NCBI RefSeq assembly: GCF_006351925.1
Contig: NZ_CP040924.1
Coordinates: forward strand, 924,501-988,500
Direction of reading: 5' to 3'
Length of the DNA: 64,000 nt
Origin: Clostridium thermarum
GTDB lineage: Bacteria; Bacillota; Clostridia; Clostridiales; Clostridiaceae
This document shows positions 48,235 through 57,823 of the stretch, in pieces; the stretch's first letter is position 1, and every line of letters begins with the position of its first letter. Made by a program: the position numbers and the translations under genes. The notes under the pieces were generated by a model. It made no database searches. It was not told where the DNA came from and saw nothing but the letters and a program-made list of their open reading frames with translations.

Positions 48235-48249
48235 GGATACTCTCTTTTT
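48226..48249 (+). terminator. terminator overlapping the acetyltransferase stop
   Basis: AGAGAGT (48226-48232) pairs with ACTCTCT (48239-48245), followed by T residues. Confidence 0.75.
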
Positions 48250-48598
48250 GCATGGAGTAAAATATTGAGGATTTATGTCGGAGATATTACCTGTTGAATT
48301 ATTAGTTGAATAGGGATAAAATTATAAATAAAATATATTGGCAATTATAAGGCTGAATCAAATGAATTATGTCGAATTTTACAGGTGACGAGATTAGCAA
48401 ATTAAAGCAAAACGAAAATAATAAGAAAAAGGCTAATGTAGAAGAGGTAATTTAGTGTAATTGGTCAAAAATCGCTGAAATCTGCTGTAATTGGTTATTT
48501 TTTAAGATTTATTCGTTGCATTGAAGTTAAAGTGTAGTATATAATAAAAAAAGTTGCTATTACCATATGAGGTTTTGCATAAAATAAGGGGTGATTAA
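48250..48598. other. 349-nt leader of the initiating sugar transferase
   Basis: No gene was seen. It holds a TGTAATTGGT direct repeat (about 48457 and 48486) and a good promoter at 48516-48545. Confidence 0.5.
48516..48545 (+). promoter_or_regulatory. predicted sigma-A promoter of the capsule operon
   Basis: TTGCAT (48516-48521), 18-nt spacer, TATAAT (48540-48545), 53 nt before the sugar transferase start. Confidence 0.6.
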
Positions 48599-49276
48599 AT
48601 GGAAAGGGTAAAAATGGAGGAAATATTGTCGGAAGAACTAGAGGCAGTTTCAGAAGAATCCATGGAAAAATCAGCAGGGTACTATGTGATGAAGAGAATC
48701 ATTGATCTGGTATTATCTATAATTGGTATTGTTGCACTGAGTCCGCTGATGATTTTGACGGCTATAGCCATTAAACTGGATTCCAAAGGCCCTGCCATTT
48801 TTTCGCAGAACAGAGTAGGTAAGGATGGCAACCTATTTAAGATGTACAAGTTTCGGTCTATGGTTATTAATGCTGAGGAGCTAAAGGACAAGCTCCTGGA
48901 TAAAAATGAGATGTCAGGTCCCATGTTTAAGATGAAAAATGACCCGAGAATCACCAGAATTGGAAAGTTCATCAGAAAGACAAGTATTGACGAGCTTCCC
49001 CAGCTGTTTAATGTAATCAGAGGGGACATGTCCCTGGTAGGACCAAGACCAAATCTGCCCAGGGAAGTGAAGGAGTTTAATGAGTATCAGAAGAAAAAGT
49101 TACTGGCCAAGCCAGGAATTACTTGCTACTGGCAGATTATGGGCAGAAGCAGCATAGGCTTTGAAGAATGGATGGAACTGGATATTAAGTATATACGGGA
49201 TAGAAGTATCTGGCTGGATATAAAACTTATATTCAGGACGTTTTTTGTGTTGTTTGGGGATAAGAATGCGAGGTAG
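48599..49276 (+). CDS. initiating sugar transferase (bacterial sugar transferase family)
   Basis: This 225-residue protein transfers a sugar-1-phosphate to undecaprenyl phosphate to start repeat-unit synthesis. It is the short form: one membrane hairpin (about 33-56; VMKRIIDLVLSIIGIVALSPLM) and the catalytic domain (NRVGKDGNLFKMYKFRSM, RKTSIDELPQLFNVIRGDMSLVGPRP with the acidic catalytic residues, and KPGITCYWQIMGRS). It lacks the N-terminal four-helix domain of WbaP. AGGGGTG precedes the ATG. Sugar specificity is not readable. It precedes the broken ugd. Confidence 0.92.
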   Translation: MERVKMEEILSEELEAVSEESMEKSAGYYVMKRIIDLVLSIIGIVALSPLMILTAIAIKLDSKGPAIFSQNRVGKDGNLFKMYKFRSMVINAEELKDKLLDKNEMSGPMFKMKNDPRITRIGKFIRKTSIDELPQLFNVIRGDMSLVGPRPNLPREVKEFNEYQKKKLLAKPGITCYWQIMGRSSIGFEEWMELDIKYIRDRSIWLDIKLIFRTFFVLFGDKNAR

Positions 49277-49342
49277 AGTAAAAGTACTTGAAATAAGAAA
49301 GTAAAAAGTGAAGTTAATTAGAATATTGTGGGGGTATAGTAT

Positions 49343-50685
49343 ATGAATATTGTAGTAGCTGGTACGGGATATGTTGGATTAGTGACTGGAGCTTGTTTGG
49401 CACATGTAGGACATACCGTTACTTGTGTGGATATAGATGAAAAAAAGTGAACAAAATGAAGCGGGGAATTTCACCAATCTATGAGCCAGGTTTAGATGAG
49501 CTGCTTAAAAAAAACTATAAAGAAAGAAGGCTGGATTTTACTACAAATTACTCTGAGGCTTATAGAAATGCAGATGTTATCATCATTGGAGTAGGCACGC
49601 CTGAAAAAGAAGATGGTTCTGCTAATCTAGATTATATATATACAGTTGTTGAGCAGATTGCTGAAAATGTAGAAAAAAATTGTCTTGTTGTTTTAAAATC
49701 TACGGTTCCTATTGGAACTAATGATGAAATAGAGGAATATATAAATAAGATAGTAAAAAATAAGGTGAAAATAGAATTAGCTTCAAATCCTGAGTTTTTG
49801 TCTCAAGGCACAGCTGTGAAAGATACACTTCAGGCACACAGGATAGTGGTAGGTGTGGAGTCGAAAGAAGCTGAAGCAATTATGAGAAGTATATATGAAC
49901 CTTTTAACCAGCCAATAGTTGTAACAAATAGAAGAAGTGCTGAAATGATAAAGTATGCTTCGAATGACTTTTTAGCGCTTAAGATATCTTTTATTAATGA
50001 GGTAGCAAATTTATGTGAGCTAGTTGGTGCTGATGTTGAGGATGTTGCGAAGGGGATGTCCTTTGACCCTAGAATTGGTGACAAATTTTTAAAAGCTGGT
50101 ATTGGATATGGTGGATCTTGCTTTCCAAAAGATACAAAGGCTCTTCATTGGTTAGCTGAAGATCATGGTTATGAGATAAAGACTGTTAAAGCTACTATAG
50201 AGGTTAATGAAAATCAAAAATTTAGATTGATTAAGAAAGCTAAAAAGCGTTTTAAGAGATTTTCAGGGCTGAAGGTAGCGGTATTAGGACTAACGTTTAA
50301 GCCAGGAACAGACGATCTAAGAGAGTCACCATCAATACCTAATGTGCGAATGCTATTAGCTGAAGGTGCTAATATATATGCCTATGACCCAATCGGAGCT
50401 GATGGATTTAGGAAGTTGTTTAATGGTAGAATTAATTATGTTAATAACCCTGAAATGGCTTAGTAGAATGCGGATGTTGCATTTATTTTTACCGAATGGG
50501 AAGAAATAAAGAGTATACGGCTATGTAGATATAAGGAGCTAATGAAGGAAGCAGTAATATTTGATGGCCGTAATTGCTACAGTTTGATAGAAGCTGAACG
50601 ATCAGGGGTAGAATATTATTCTGTTGGAAGAAAAACAATAACATTAAGTAAAGATAAATTAGCGTCGATGGAGAATCATATATAA
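49343..50685 (+). pseudogene. ugd: UDP-glucose 6-dehydrogenase, broken by a frameshift and two stops
   Basis: From ATG 49343 the frame reads [20 protein letters not shown] (NAD-binding fold) and then stops after DIDEKK at a run of seven A (49440-49446). One extra A would restore the frame into [16 protein letters not shown]. The catalytic region is intact, with GIGYGGSCFPKDTKAL holding the active-site Cys. Near the end two adjacent in-frame TAG codons (50461-50466) interrupt the C-terminal domain, which continues open as NADVAFIFTEWEEI to 50685. The enzyme would make UDP-glucuronate. A single indel could be a sequencing error, but three lesions argue for a true pseudogene. Confidence 0.85.
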
Positions 50686-50758
50686 ATAGCTTTAAATGAT
50701 ATTTATATAATACATTAGTTTAAATAAATTTTAAAGAAATTGGAAGGAGAGTATTTTT

Positions 50759-51841
50759 TTGAAGAAGGCACTTATAACAGGAATTACAGGACAGGATGGC
50801 TCATATTTAACGGAGTTATTATTAGAAAAAGGATATGAAGTTCATGGAATAATAAGGAGACACAGTACAATCAACACTAAGAGAATTGATCATTTATTTG
50901 AAGATAAGAATATAGGCAATAAGAGGTTATTTTTACATTACGGGGACTTAACGGATTCAAGTAATTTAAATAGATTATTAGAAAAAATTAGACCAGATGA
51001 AATATATAATTTAGCAGCTCAATCTCATGTTCAGGTTTCCTTTGAAGTCCCTGAGTATACTGCAGAAGTAGATGGAGTGGGTACATTAAGGTTACTAGAT
51101 GCAATCAGAGAGACTGGTGTGAAATGTAAGTTCTATCAAGCGTCAACTTCTGAGTTGTTTGGTGGTCTTCCAGATACAGCGCCACAAAGCGAAAAAACTC
51201 CTTTTTACCCAAAGAGCCCATATGGAGCTGCTAAACTATACTCATATTGGATTACTGTAAACTATAGAGAGTCATATAATCTATTTGCTTGTAATGGAAT
51301 ATTATTTAATCATGAGTCTCCAAGAAGAGGTGAAACTTTTGTTACTAGAAAGATAACAAGAGCCGTAGCAAGTATTATGGCTGGTAAGCAAGAAAAGCTA
51401 TCCTTGGGTAATTTAGATGCTAAAAGAGACTGGGGCTTTGCTGGGGATTATGTAGAAGCAATGTGGCTGATATTACAGCAAGAAAAGCCGCAAGACTTTG
51501 TAATAGCAACAAATGAGACTCATACTGTTAGAGAATTTGTAGAATTATCATTTAAGGAAGTAGGTATCGAAATTGAATGGAAGGGGACAGGAGTCGACGA
51601 GAAAGGATACGATAAGTTTACCGGTAGATTACTTGTTGACGTTAATCCTAAGTATTTCAGACCTGCAGAGGTTGAGCTTTTATGGGGCAATTGTACAAAA
51701 GCGGAGAAAGAACTTGGATGGAGAAGAAAAGTTGATTTTAAAGGATTAGTTAGTATGATGGTTGATGCGGACATGAAAGAAATTGCTGGCATAGGAACGA
51801 GGGAGTTTTTAGGTAAAAAAGAAGCTGCACTAACTAGGTAA
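50759..51841 (+). CDS. gmd: GDP-mannose 4,6-dehydratase
   Basis: This 360-residue short-chain dehydrogenase-fold enzyme makes GDP-4-keto-6-deoxymannose, the precursor of GDP-fucose. It has [23 protein letters not shown] (NADP-binding), the [12 protein letters not shown] region, STSELFGG and [10 protein letters not shown] (catalytic Tyr and Lys), and [19 protein letters not shown], which is diagnostic for Gmd. The start is a TTG at 50759 after GGAAGGAGAG. Its natural partner fcl lies beyond an inserted IS, so the two are no longer adjacent. Confidence 0.93.
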   Translation: MKKALITGITGQDGSYLTELLLEKGYEVHGIIRRHSTINTKRIDHLFEDKNIGNKRLFLHYGDLTDSSNLNRLLEKIRPDEIYNLAAQSHVQVSFEVPEYTAEVDGVGTLRLLDAIRETGVKCKFYQASTSELFGGLPDTAPQSEKTPFYPKSPYGAAKLYSYWITVNYRESYNLFACNGILFNHESPRRGETFVTRKITRAVASIMAGKQEKLSLGNLDAKRDWGFAGDYVEAMWLILQQEKPQDFVIATNETHTVREFVELSFKEVGIEIEWKGTGVDEKGYDKFTGRLLVDVNPKYFRPAEVELLWGNCTKAEKELGWRRKVDFKGLVSMMVDADMKEIAGIGTREFLGKKEAALTR

Positions 51842-52276
51842 GAATAGTTTTTGGCTCAATCTGTATAATTCATGAACGTACGAGTGCATAAATATAACAA
51901 TCGTATATAATTCTTGATAATAAATGGATTAATTATGTTTTGTAGCAGTATTTTTATGATGTAAGTTTAATTTTGTGATATACTCTTTGGATAATTATAG
52001 TTCAAAGAGTAGTCTTATTCTATGGAAGATATTTTCAGTTAGTTTAATGTGACTGATTAATATATCTTTGTCACTGTATTATCATATAGTCTATCTCATA
52101 ACGCTGTGAAAAGGTAAAATTATTTTTATCAAATAAAAATCTATATTAAGGGTTACCTTATATAAAAAATTGATTTTTTGTACTAATCGCTCTGCGCATA
52201 TATAACCAGTGTACTTGGAGTTCTTTAAATCTATAAATGATTAAAATCGCATGAATAAATTACCATGCATAAAAAT
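51842..52276. other. 435-nt AT-rich gap between gmd and the IS
   Basis: No gene, hairpin with T-run, or clear promoter was seen. It probably contains remains of the gmd-fcl junction and sequence brought in with mobile DNA. Confidence 0.4.
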
Positions 52277-53610
52277 TGAGCAAAATAAAAACATTTATAC
52301 AGTTCCTTGTTATAATTAAGTTACCACACAAAACATAACAAAGGAGAATGTATAAATGCTTGAGAACTTTATTATAACAGCTTCATCATCCATAATCAAA
52401 TTCCTTTTAAAGCTAGATTTGGACTTATTTCTCACAGCATCTCAGTTAAAACATGTCATAGCATTTATCAGTGCTATGGTACTAAGAGGTTATGATGGAA
52501 AGGTTTCTGCTATCGCAGAACTCTCCTCTCATAGGCATCGGACCTCCGTAGGGCACTTTTTAAGTAAGAGCCCATGGAAAGAGAAACTTGTAATGGAATC
52601 TTTGAAGGAGCATGTTATAAAGCGTATACGGAAACTCTCTGAGACTACAGGCAATCCTATCTATGTGATTATTGATGATACCATCTCTGAAAAGACTGTG
52701 CCCTCGTCAAAGGCGAAATGTCCTACAGAAAAGTGTGGATTTCATAACTCACGCTTAAAAGGTAAGACTGTGTATGGTCAACAGATGGTTACTGTAATGC
52801 TAAGGTGTGGTAATACAGTGCTACCATATACCATAGTTCTCTACGATAAAAACAACATGAGCAAAATTAAGATAGCTGAAGAAGTTATTAAGAATCTGCC
52901 GTTTCCCGTAAATAAAGGTTATGTTTTGTGTGATAGTTGGTATAGCTGTAAGGCTCTTTTCGAGGCGTCAGCAGAGAGAAGGTATACTTACATTGGTGCC
53001 TTAAAAACGAATAGAGTTATCTATCCTAAAGGCCATGAAAGACTAGGAATAAAACTTCACGCCTTTGCCAAAACACTTACTCAAGAAGATGTCAGCCTTG
53101 TTACAGCCCGCAAACATGAGTACTATGTTTATACTTACAAAGGTAAACTTAATGACCTTGAGGAAGCTACTATTATTCTAAGCTGCCCCAAAAACGACAT
53201 TTTCAACGAAAAGGCCTTAAAAGCATTCATAAGCCTTGATAATACCTTAGATACTCTCGATATATTAAACCACTACGTTTACAGATGGCCTATTGAGATA
53301 TTTTTTAGAGAGAGAAAAAGGCACCTTGGTCTTGATGAATATCAAGTTAGAAGCGAAAGCGCCATTAATAAATATTTTGTTCTTCTTATGCTTACCTATA
53401 CTTATTGGGGGCTTGAGGTTAGTTTAGATTTCTTAAACTTTAGTAAAGGAATAAAGTCTGCTCGTAAGAAGGTCCAGCAAAGTAAAGTCGCATGGATACA
53501 TGAGCAATCAAAGGCCGGTGTGCCTTTGGAACAAATTTTTCAAGCTCTAAAAATTGCCTAGGGAGAGTCTAACTAATTTTTGTGGTAAATAACTCTATTA
53601 AATTTGCTCA
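52277..53610 (+). mobile_element. insertion sequence (IS701/IS4-like) between gmd and fcl
   Basis: TGAGCAAA (52277-52284) on the left and TTTGCTCA (53603-53610) on the right form a short terminal inverted repeat around an intact transposase gene, giving an element of about 1.33 kb. The ends are tentative and I found no convincing target duplication. Confidence 0.55.
52356..53561 (+). CDS. DDE transposase, IS701/IS4-like
   Basis: This 401-residue transposase is intact. Catalytic residues are visible as VIIDDTISEKT (first Asp, near 107), VLCDSWYSC (second Asp) and RWPIEIFFRERKRHLGLDEYQ (Glu). The YRWPIEIFFRERK-type block and the N-terminal helical domain fit the IS701 group of the IS4 superfamily. 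AAAGGAGAATG precedes the ATG. The element separates gmd and fcl without breaking either. Confidence 0.85.
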   Translation: MLENFIITASSSIIKFLLKLDLDLFLTASQLKHVIAFISAMVLRGYDGKVSAIAELSSHRHRTSVGHFLSKSPWKEKLVMESLKEHVIKRIRKLSETTGNPIYVIIDDTISEKTVPSSKAKCPTEKCGFHNSRLKGKTVYGQQMVTVMLRCGNTVLPYTIVLYDKNNMSKIKIAEEVIKNLPFPVNKGYVLCDSWYSCKALFEASAERRYTYIGALKTNRVIYPKGHERLGIKLHAFAKTLTQEDVSLVTARKHEYYVYTYKGKLNDLEEATIILSCPKNDIFNEKALKAFISLDNTLDTLDILNHYVYRWPIEIFFRERKRHLGLDEYQVRSESAINKYFVLLMLTYTYWGLEVSLDFLNFSKGIKSARKKVQQSKVAWIHEQSKAGVPLEQIFQALKIA

Positions 53611-53701
53611 TTTATAGTTTAAATGAAGTAGTTTCTATAAATTGGATTATAGAAATTTATGAACTCTTAACATAAAATAAACTTAATTTTAAGGATGTGA
53701 A

Positions 53702-54643
53702 ATGATGAAAAAAGATTCTAAGATTTATGTAGCGGGTCATAAAGGTTTGGTAGGGTCTGCTATTGTAAGGAACCTAAGAAGTAAAGGATATTTAAATGTA
53801 ATTGGAAAATCCCATCAAGAACTTGATTTAATAAATCAAGGTGAAGTAAGAAATTTTTTTGAAGAAGAGAGGCCTGAATATGTTATTTTAGCAGCTGCTA
53901 AGGTTGGGGGAATACATGCTAACAATAGTTATCCAGCGGATTTTATTTACGATAACTTAATGATACAAAGTAATATAATAAAGGCAGCTCATGATTTTAA
54001 AGTTAAAAAGCTGTTGTTTTTGGGGAGCACATGTATTTACCCTAAGATGGCTCCACAGCCAATAAAGGAAGAATATCTTTTGTCTGGTTATTTAGAGGAA
54101 ACAAATGAAGCTTACGCTGTGGCAAAAATTGCAGGACTTGAAATGTGTAAGTTCTTTAAGAGACAATATGGGGATAATTTCATAAGTTGTATGCCTACTA
54201 ATCTATATGGGCCTAATGATAATTTCGACTTAAATAATTCTCATGTATTACCAGCATTAATTAGAAAGTTTCATGAGGCTAAGGTTAATAATGAACATAA
54301 TGTTGAGGTATGGGGAAGTGGCAAACCGTTAAGGGAGTTTTTACATGTTGACGATATGGCTGATGCATGTGTTTATTTAATGAAGAATTATAATGGCGAG
54401 GAACATGTAAATATTGGTACTGGTGAGGAAGTATCAATTTTTGAACTAGCGAAGTTGGTTAAAAAGGTTGTAGAATTTAATGGAGAAATAGTGTTTGATT
54501 CTAGTAAGCCTGATGGTACGCCAAGGAAGCTAACTGATATAACAAAACTTCATTCGCTAGGATGGAAACATAAAATAGATTTAGAAACTGGTGTTAGGCA
54601 AACATACGAATGGTTTGTAGAAAATAAAAATATTTTCATATAA
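53702..54643 (+). CDS. fcl: GDP-L-fucose synthase
   Basis: This 313-residue protein carries out the epimerase and reductase steps from GDP-4-keto-6-deoxymannose to GDP-L-fucose. It has [18 protein letters not shown] (NADP-binding), the [20 protein letters not shown] block typical of Fcl, [21 protein letters not shown], and YAVAKIAG (catalytic Tyr/Lys). AAGGATG precedes the ATG. With gmd it completes GDP-fucose synthesis from GDP-mannose, so the polymer probably contains fucose. The flippase gene follows after 16 nt. Confidence 0.93.
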   Translation: MMKKDSKIYVAGHKGLVGSAIVRNLRSKGYLNVIGKSHQELDLINQGEVRNFFEEERPEYVILAAAKVGGIHANNSYPADFIYDNLMIQSNIIKAAHDFKVKKLLFLGSTCIYPKMAPQPIKEEYLLSGYLEETNEAYAVAKIAGLEMCKFFKRQYGDNFISCMPTNLYGPNDNFDLNNSHVLPALIRKFHEAKVNNEHNVEVWGSGKPLREFLHVDDMADACVYLMKNYNGEEHVNIGTGEEVSIFELAKLVKKVVEFNGEIVFDSSKPDGTPRKLTDITKLHSLGWKHKIDLETGVRQTYEWFVENKNIFI

Positions 54644-54659
54644 CATATGGAGAGTTAAT

Positions 54660-56114
54660 GTGAGTAAAAAGTCTTTAAAAAAGAATTTCATTTTTAATTT
54701 AATCTTTACCTTAATGAACATAATCTATCCTATTATTACATTACCGTATGTATCTAGAGTGCTTATGGCTGATAATTTAGGAAAGGTAAATTTAGCTATA
54801 TCACTTATAAATTGGCTTATAATTATTGCTTCAGTAGGTATTCCAACATATGGAATTAGGGAGATTGCGCGGGTTAGGGAAGATAAAAGGAAATTATCAA
54901 AAGTTTTTTCAGAATTAATGATAATTAAATTTTTCGCAACAGTTTTCACCGTGATTGCTTATGTTACATTATTATTATCAAATGAGAAATTTAGTTCTGA
55001 GCTTTCTTTATATATTGTCACTGGGCTAAATTTGTTTTTAAACATCTTTTCTATGGATTGGTTTTACCAAGGGATAGAGGAATACGGATATATAACTAGT
55101 CGCAGTATAATACTAAAACTTATATCTTTGATTTTAATGTTTATTACTGTAACTTCAAGTGAAGATTATGTTTATTATGCAATTTTAAGTGTTTTTGCTA
55201 ATAGTTTTGGAAATATTATTAATTTTATTTATTCTAAAAGGTTTGTGAAGATTGTATTTAAAGATATTAATTTTATGTATCATTTGCAAAAGATAAAATT
55301 TTTTTTCTTCGCAAGTTTAGTATTTAGTATTTATACGCAATTTGATTCGGTTATATTAGGATTTTTTAAAAGTAATACGGCTGTAGCATATTATACAAGA
55401 ACAAAACAAGTTATAAATTTAGGTTTGATTTTTTCTTCTTCGCTGACTCAAGTTATGTTACCGAGAGTTTCATATTTATTTCAGAAAAATAAATATGAAT
55501 ATAGGAAGGCTATTGAAAAATCGGTTGATTATGTATATATTATCTCGATTCCCCTCACTAGTGCAGTTATTGTTTTATCGCATGAAGTAATGATGGTGTT
55601 AGGAGGTAGCGAATTTATTAATGCAAAATACAGCTTGCAAATCGCAGGTGTCGTAATAATTGTTAATTCTTTAGGAACTTTGATGTATTCACAGGTGTTA
55701 TTACCTACTGGTAACGAATCAAAAAGTTTAAATGTTCATTTGATAACTGCATTTATTAGTCTTTGCCTAAGTCTATTGTTAATTCCTAATTTATCTTATA
55801 TTGGTGCTGCAATTGTATATACTTTATCTCAGCTATTCGGTAACTTTTATGGGGTCTATATATCTAAAAAAATAAGTAATATCAGACTTCTAACAAAATC
55901 TTTACTAAAATATTTTTTTGGTACCATTATGATGACTTTAACGATTTTAATTGTAAAACATTATTTCATAGATTATTTACAAGTTTTGATTATTTCTTGT
56001 GTCCTTGGAATAATCACTTATTTTACTATATTAATTATTTTAAAGGAAGAGCTTACAATTTATATACTTAGAAGTTTGTTTTCAAAGTTTAAAAATAGAA
56101 TTTTAAGTAGGTGA
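54660..56114 (+). CDS. polysaccharide flippase (Wzx-like)
   Basis: This 484-residue protein has 12-14 membrane segments and no soluble domain. The N-terminal FIFNLIFTLMNIIYPIITLPYVSRVL block is typical of the RfbX/Wzx oligosaccharide flippases. It moves the lipid-linked repeat unit across the membrane. The start is a GTG at 54660 with GGAGAG upstream. It sits between fcl and a glycosyltransferase gene 4 nt downstream, so it is part of the capsule operon. Coding sequence is much more AT-rich than genes left of 49 kb. Confidence 0.9.
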   Translation: MSKKSLKKNFIFNLIFTLMNIIYPIITLPYVSRVLMADNLGKVNLAISLINWLIIIASVGIPTYGIREIARVREDKRKLSKVFSELMIIKFFATVFTVIAYVTLLLSNEKFSSELSLYIVTGLNLFLNIFSMDWFYQGIEEYGYITSRSIILKLISLILMFITVTSSEDYVYYAILSVFANSFGNIINFIYSKRFVKIVFKDINFMYHLQKIKFFFFASLVFSIYTQFDSVILGFFKSNTAVAYYTRTKQVINLGLIFSSSLTQVMLPRVSYLFQKNKYEYRKAIEKSVDYVYIISIPLTSAVIVLSHEVMMVLGGSEFINAKYSLQIAGVVIIVNSLGTLMYSQVLLPTGNESKSLNVHLITAFISLCLSLLLIPNLSYIGAAIVYTLSQLFGNFYGVYISKKISNIRLLTKSLLKYFFGTIMMTLTILIVKHYFIDYLQVLIISCVLGIITYFTILIILKEELTIYILRSLFSKFKNRILSR

Positions 56115-56118
56115 AAAA

Positions 56119-56877
56119 ATGAATGACAAGTATTTAATTACTGTGGTTACGGTTTGCTATAATAGTGAAAAAACAATTAGAGATACGTTCGAGAGCTTGT
56201 TGAATCAAACTAATAAGAATTTTGACTATATAGTTGTAGATGGTAAATCAACAGACAATACTTTAAATATTATCAAAGAATATTTACCAAAATTTGATGG
56301 TAGGATGAGATATATCTCAGAGAAAGATAATGGGATTTATGATGCAATGAACAAAGGTATAAGTTTATGCTCTGGAGATTATATTGGAATAATTAATAGT
56401 GATGATTGGTATGAGACTGATGCAATTGAAAATATTATTAATTCGATTAATGATAATCCTGAAGTCGATTTGTTTTATGGCTTAATTAGATTGATAAAAG
56501 ATGGAAAGGAATATATGATAAGAAGGAATAATTATGACTTTATTAATGAAATGAATGGTTTGATACAACACCCTACATGTTTTGTAAAAAGAAAAGTATA
56601 TGATAAATATGGAGTATTTAATACAAAATATAAAATTTCTGCAGATTTAGATTTAATGTTAAGATTAGTTAATAATGGAGTAAAATACAAACCAATAGAC
56701 AAAGTAATTACCAATTTTAGAATTGGGGGAGCCTCATATCAGAATGATAACTATACAGAATTAATTGATATAATGTATCGTAACGGTTTTATATCACGAA
56801 AATGTATGATGAAGAAGTTAGCATTTAATAAGATAAAAAATATAATTGGCTTTTGGAGGAATAATGAAAGTTATTAG
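56119..56877 (+). CDS. glycosyltransferase family 2
   Basis: This 252-residue cytoplasmic GT-A enzyme begins ITVVTVCYNSEKTIRDTFESLLNQT, the nucleotide-sugar-binding opening of GT2. It has VDGKSTDNT, EKDNGIYDAMNKG and NSDDWYETDA (the DxD-like metal site). It adds one sugar to the lipid-linked repeat unit; donor and acceptor are not predictable. Its end overlaps the next gene by 14 nt, which indicates translational coupling. Confidence 0.92.
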   Translation: MNDKYLITVVTVCYNSEKTIRDTFESLLNQTNKNFDYIVVDGKSTDNTLNIIKEYLPKFDGRMRYISEKDNGIYDAMNKGISLCSGDYIGIINSDDWYETDAIENIINSINDNPEVDLFYGLIRLIKDGKEYMIRRNNYDFINEMNGLIQHPTCFVKRKVYDKYGVFNTKYKISADLDLMLRLVNNGVKYKPIDKVITNFRIGGASYQNDNYTELIDIMYRNGFISRKCMMKKLAFNKIKNIIGFWRNNESY

Positions 56878-57805
56878 TATAATTGACACATCAGTTTGTG
56901 AGTATAATTTGGGAAACCAAATCATTATGGAATCGGTATATAGGGAATTAAATGAATTGTTTCATGAGGACTTCTTTTATAATATACCCTATCAAATAAT
57001 TAAGGGTAAAAGTTTAAAAGTATTAAAAAGCAGTAATTTTAAATTCTTTGGAGGTACGAATTCTTTAAGTAGCTTTATGAATAAGTACAAACAATGGGAT
57101 GTTAATTTATATAATTATAGATATGTAAGTGGACTCATACTAATTGGGCTTGGGTGGTGGCAATATCAGGAGGATCCTAATCTATACACTAAGTTCCTTT
57201 TAAAAAAGACTCTAAGTTCAGAATTTTATCATTCTGTTAGAGATTCATATACCGAAAAAAAACTATCTAATTTAGGAATTAAAGTTATAAATACGGGCTG
57301 CCCAACGCTATGGGCTATTGATGATAATACTTTGAAAAAAATAAATAAAATTAAATCTAAAAACTTAGTTTTGACATTGACTGATTATAATAAAAAACCG
57401 TTATTAGATAAGCAATTGGTAGAATGCTGCATTAAAAATTATGATACAGTATACTTATGGCCGCAAGGTGTTGGTGATTATTCATATATTAAGGATTTAG
57501 GATTTGAAGGTAAGTTATCCGTATTAGCACCTAAATTACACGATTTTGATAAAATTCTGGAAGATGGGGATATAGATTATATAGGTACTAGGTTACATGC
57601 TGGAATAAGAGCAATACAGAAGTCTCGAAAGGCAATAATTATTGGAATAGATAACAGAGCAAAAGAGATGGGGCAAGATTTTGGTCTTCCAATAATTTCA
57701 AGAGATGATGTGAGAGAATTAGAAAAGAGAATCCATTCTGATTACTTATTAAACTTAAAAATTCCATTTGAGAATATAACAAAATGGAAAAAACAATTTA
57801 AGTAA
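56864..57805 (+). CDS. polysaccharide pyruvyltransferase family protein
   Basis: This 313-residue protein starts at ATG 56864, with TTGGAGG upstream inside the preceding gene. Blocks such as NLGNQIIMESVYREL, YHSVRDSYTEKKLSNLGI, NTGCPTLWA, LWPQGVGDY and DIDYIGTRLHAGIRAIQ match the polysaccharide pyruvyltransferase / CsaB-like GT-B fold. In this family some members add ketal pyruvate to sugars and others are related transferases, so the exact reaction is open. It is coupled to the upstream GT2 gene. Confidence 0.8.
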   Translation: MKVISIIDTSVCEYNLGNQIIMESVYRELNELFHEDFFYNIPYQIIKGKSLKVLKSSNFKFFGGTNSLSSFMNKYKQWDVNLYNYRYVSGLILIGLGWWQYQEDPNLYTKFLLKKTLSSEFYHSVRDSYTEKKLSNLGIKVINTGCPTLWAIDDNTLKKINKIKSKNLVLTLTDYNKKPLLDKQLVECCIKNYDTVYLWPQGVGDYSYIKDLGFEGKLSVLAPKLHDFDKILEDGDIDYIGTRLHAGIRAIQKSRKAIIIGIDNRAKEMGQDFGLPIISRDDVRELEKRIHSDYLLNLKIPFENITKWKKQFK

Positions 57806-57823
57806 TAAAAAAAGGTGATAGAA

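Noticed and set aside
50461-50466. Adjacent TAG codons in ugd as readthrough or pyrrolysine sites
   Set aside because: No pylTS-like genes are seen, the same gene has a separate frameshift, and the expected residues there are ordinary.
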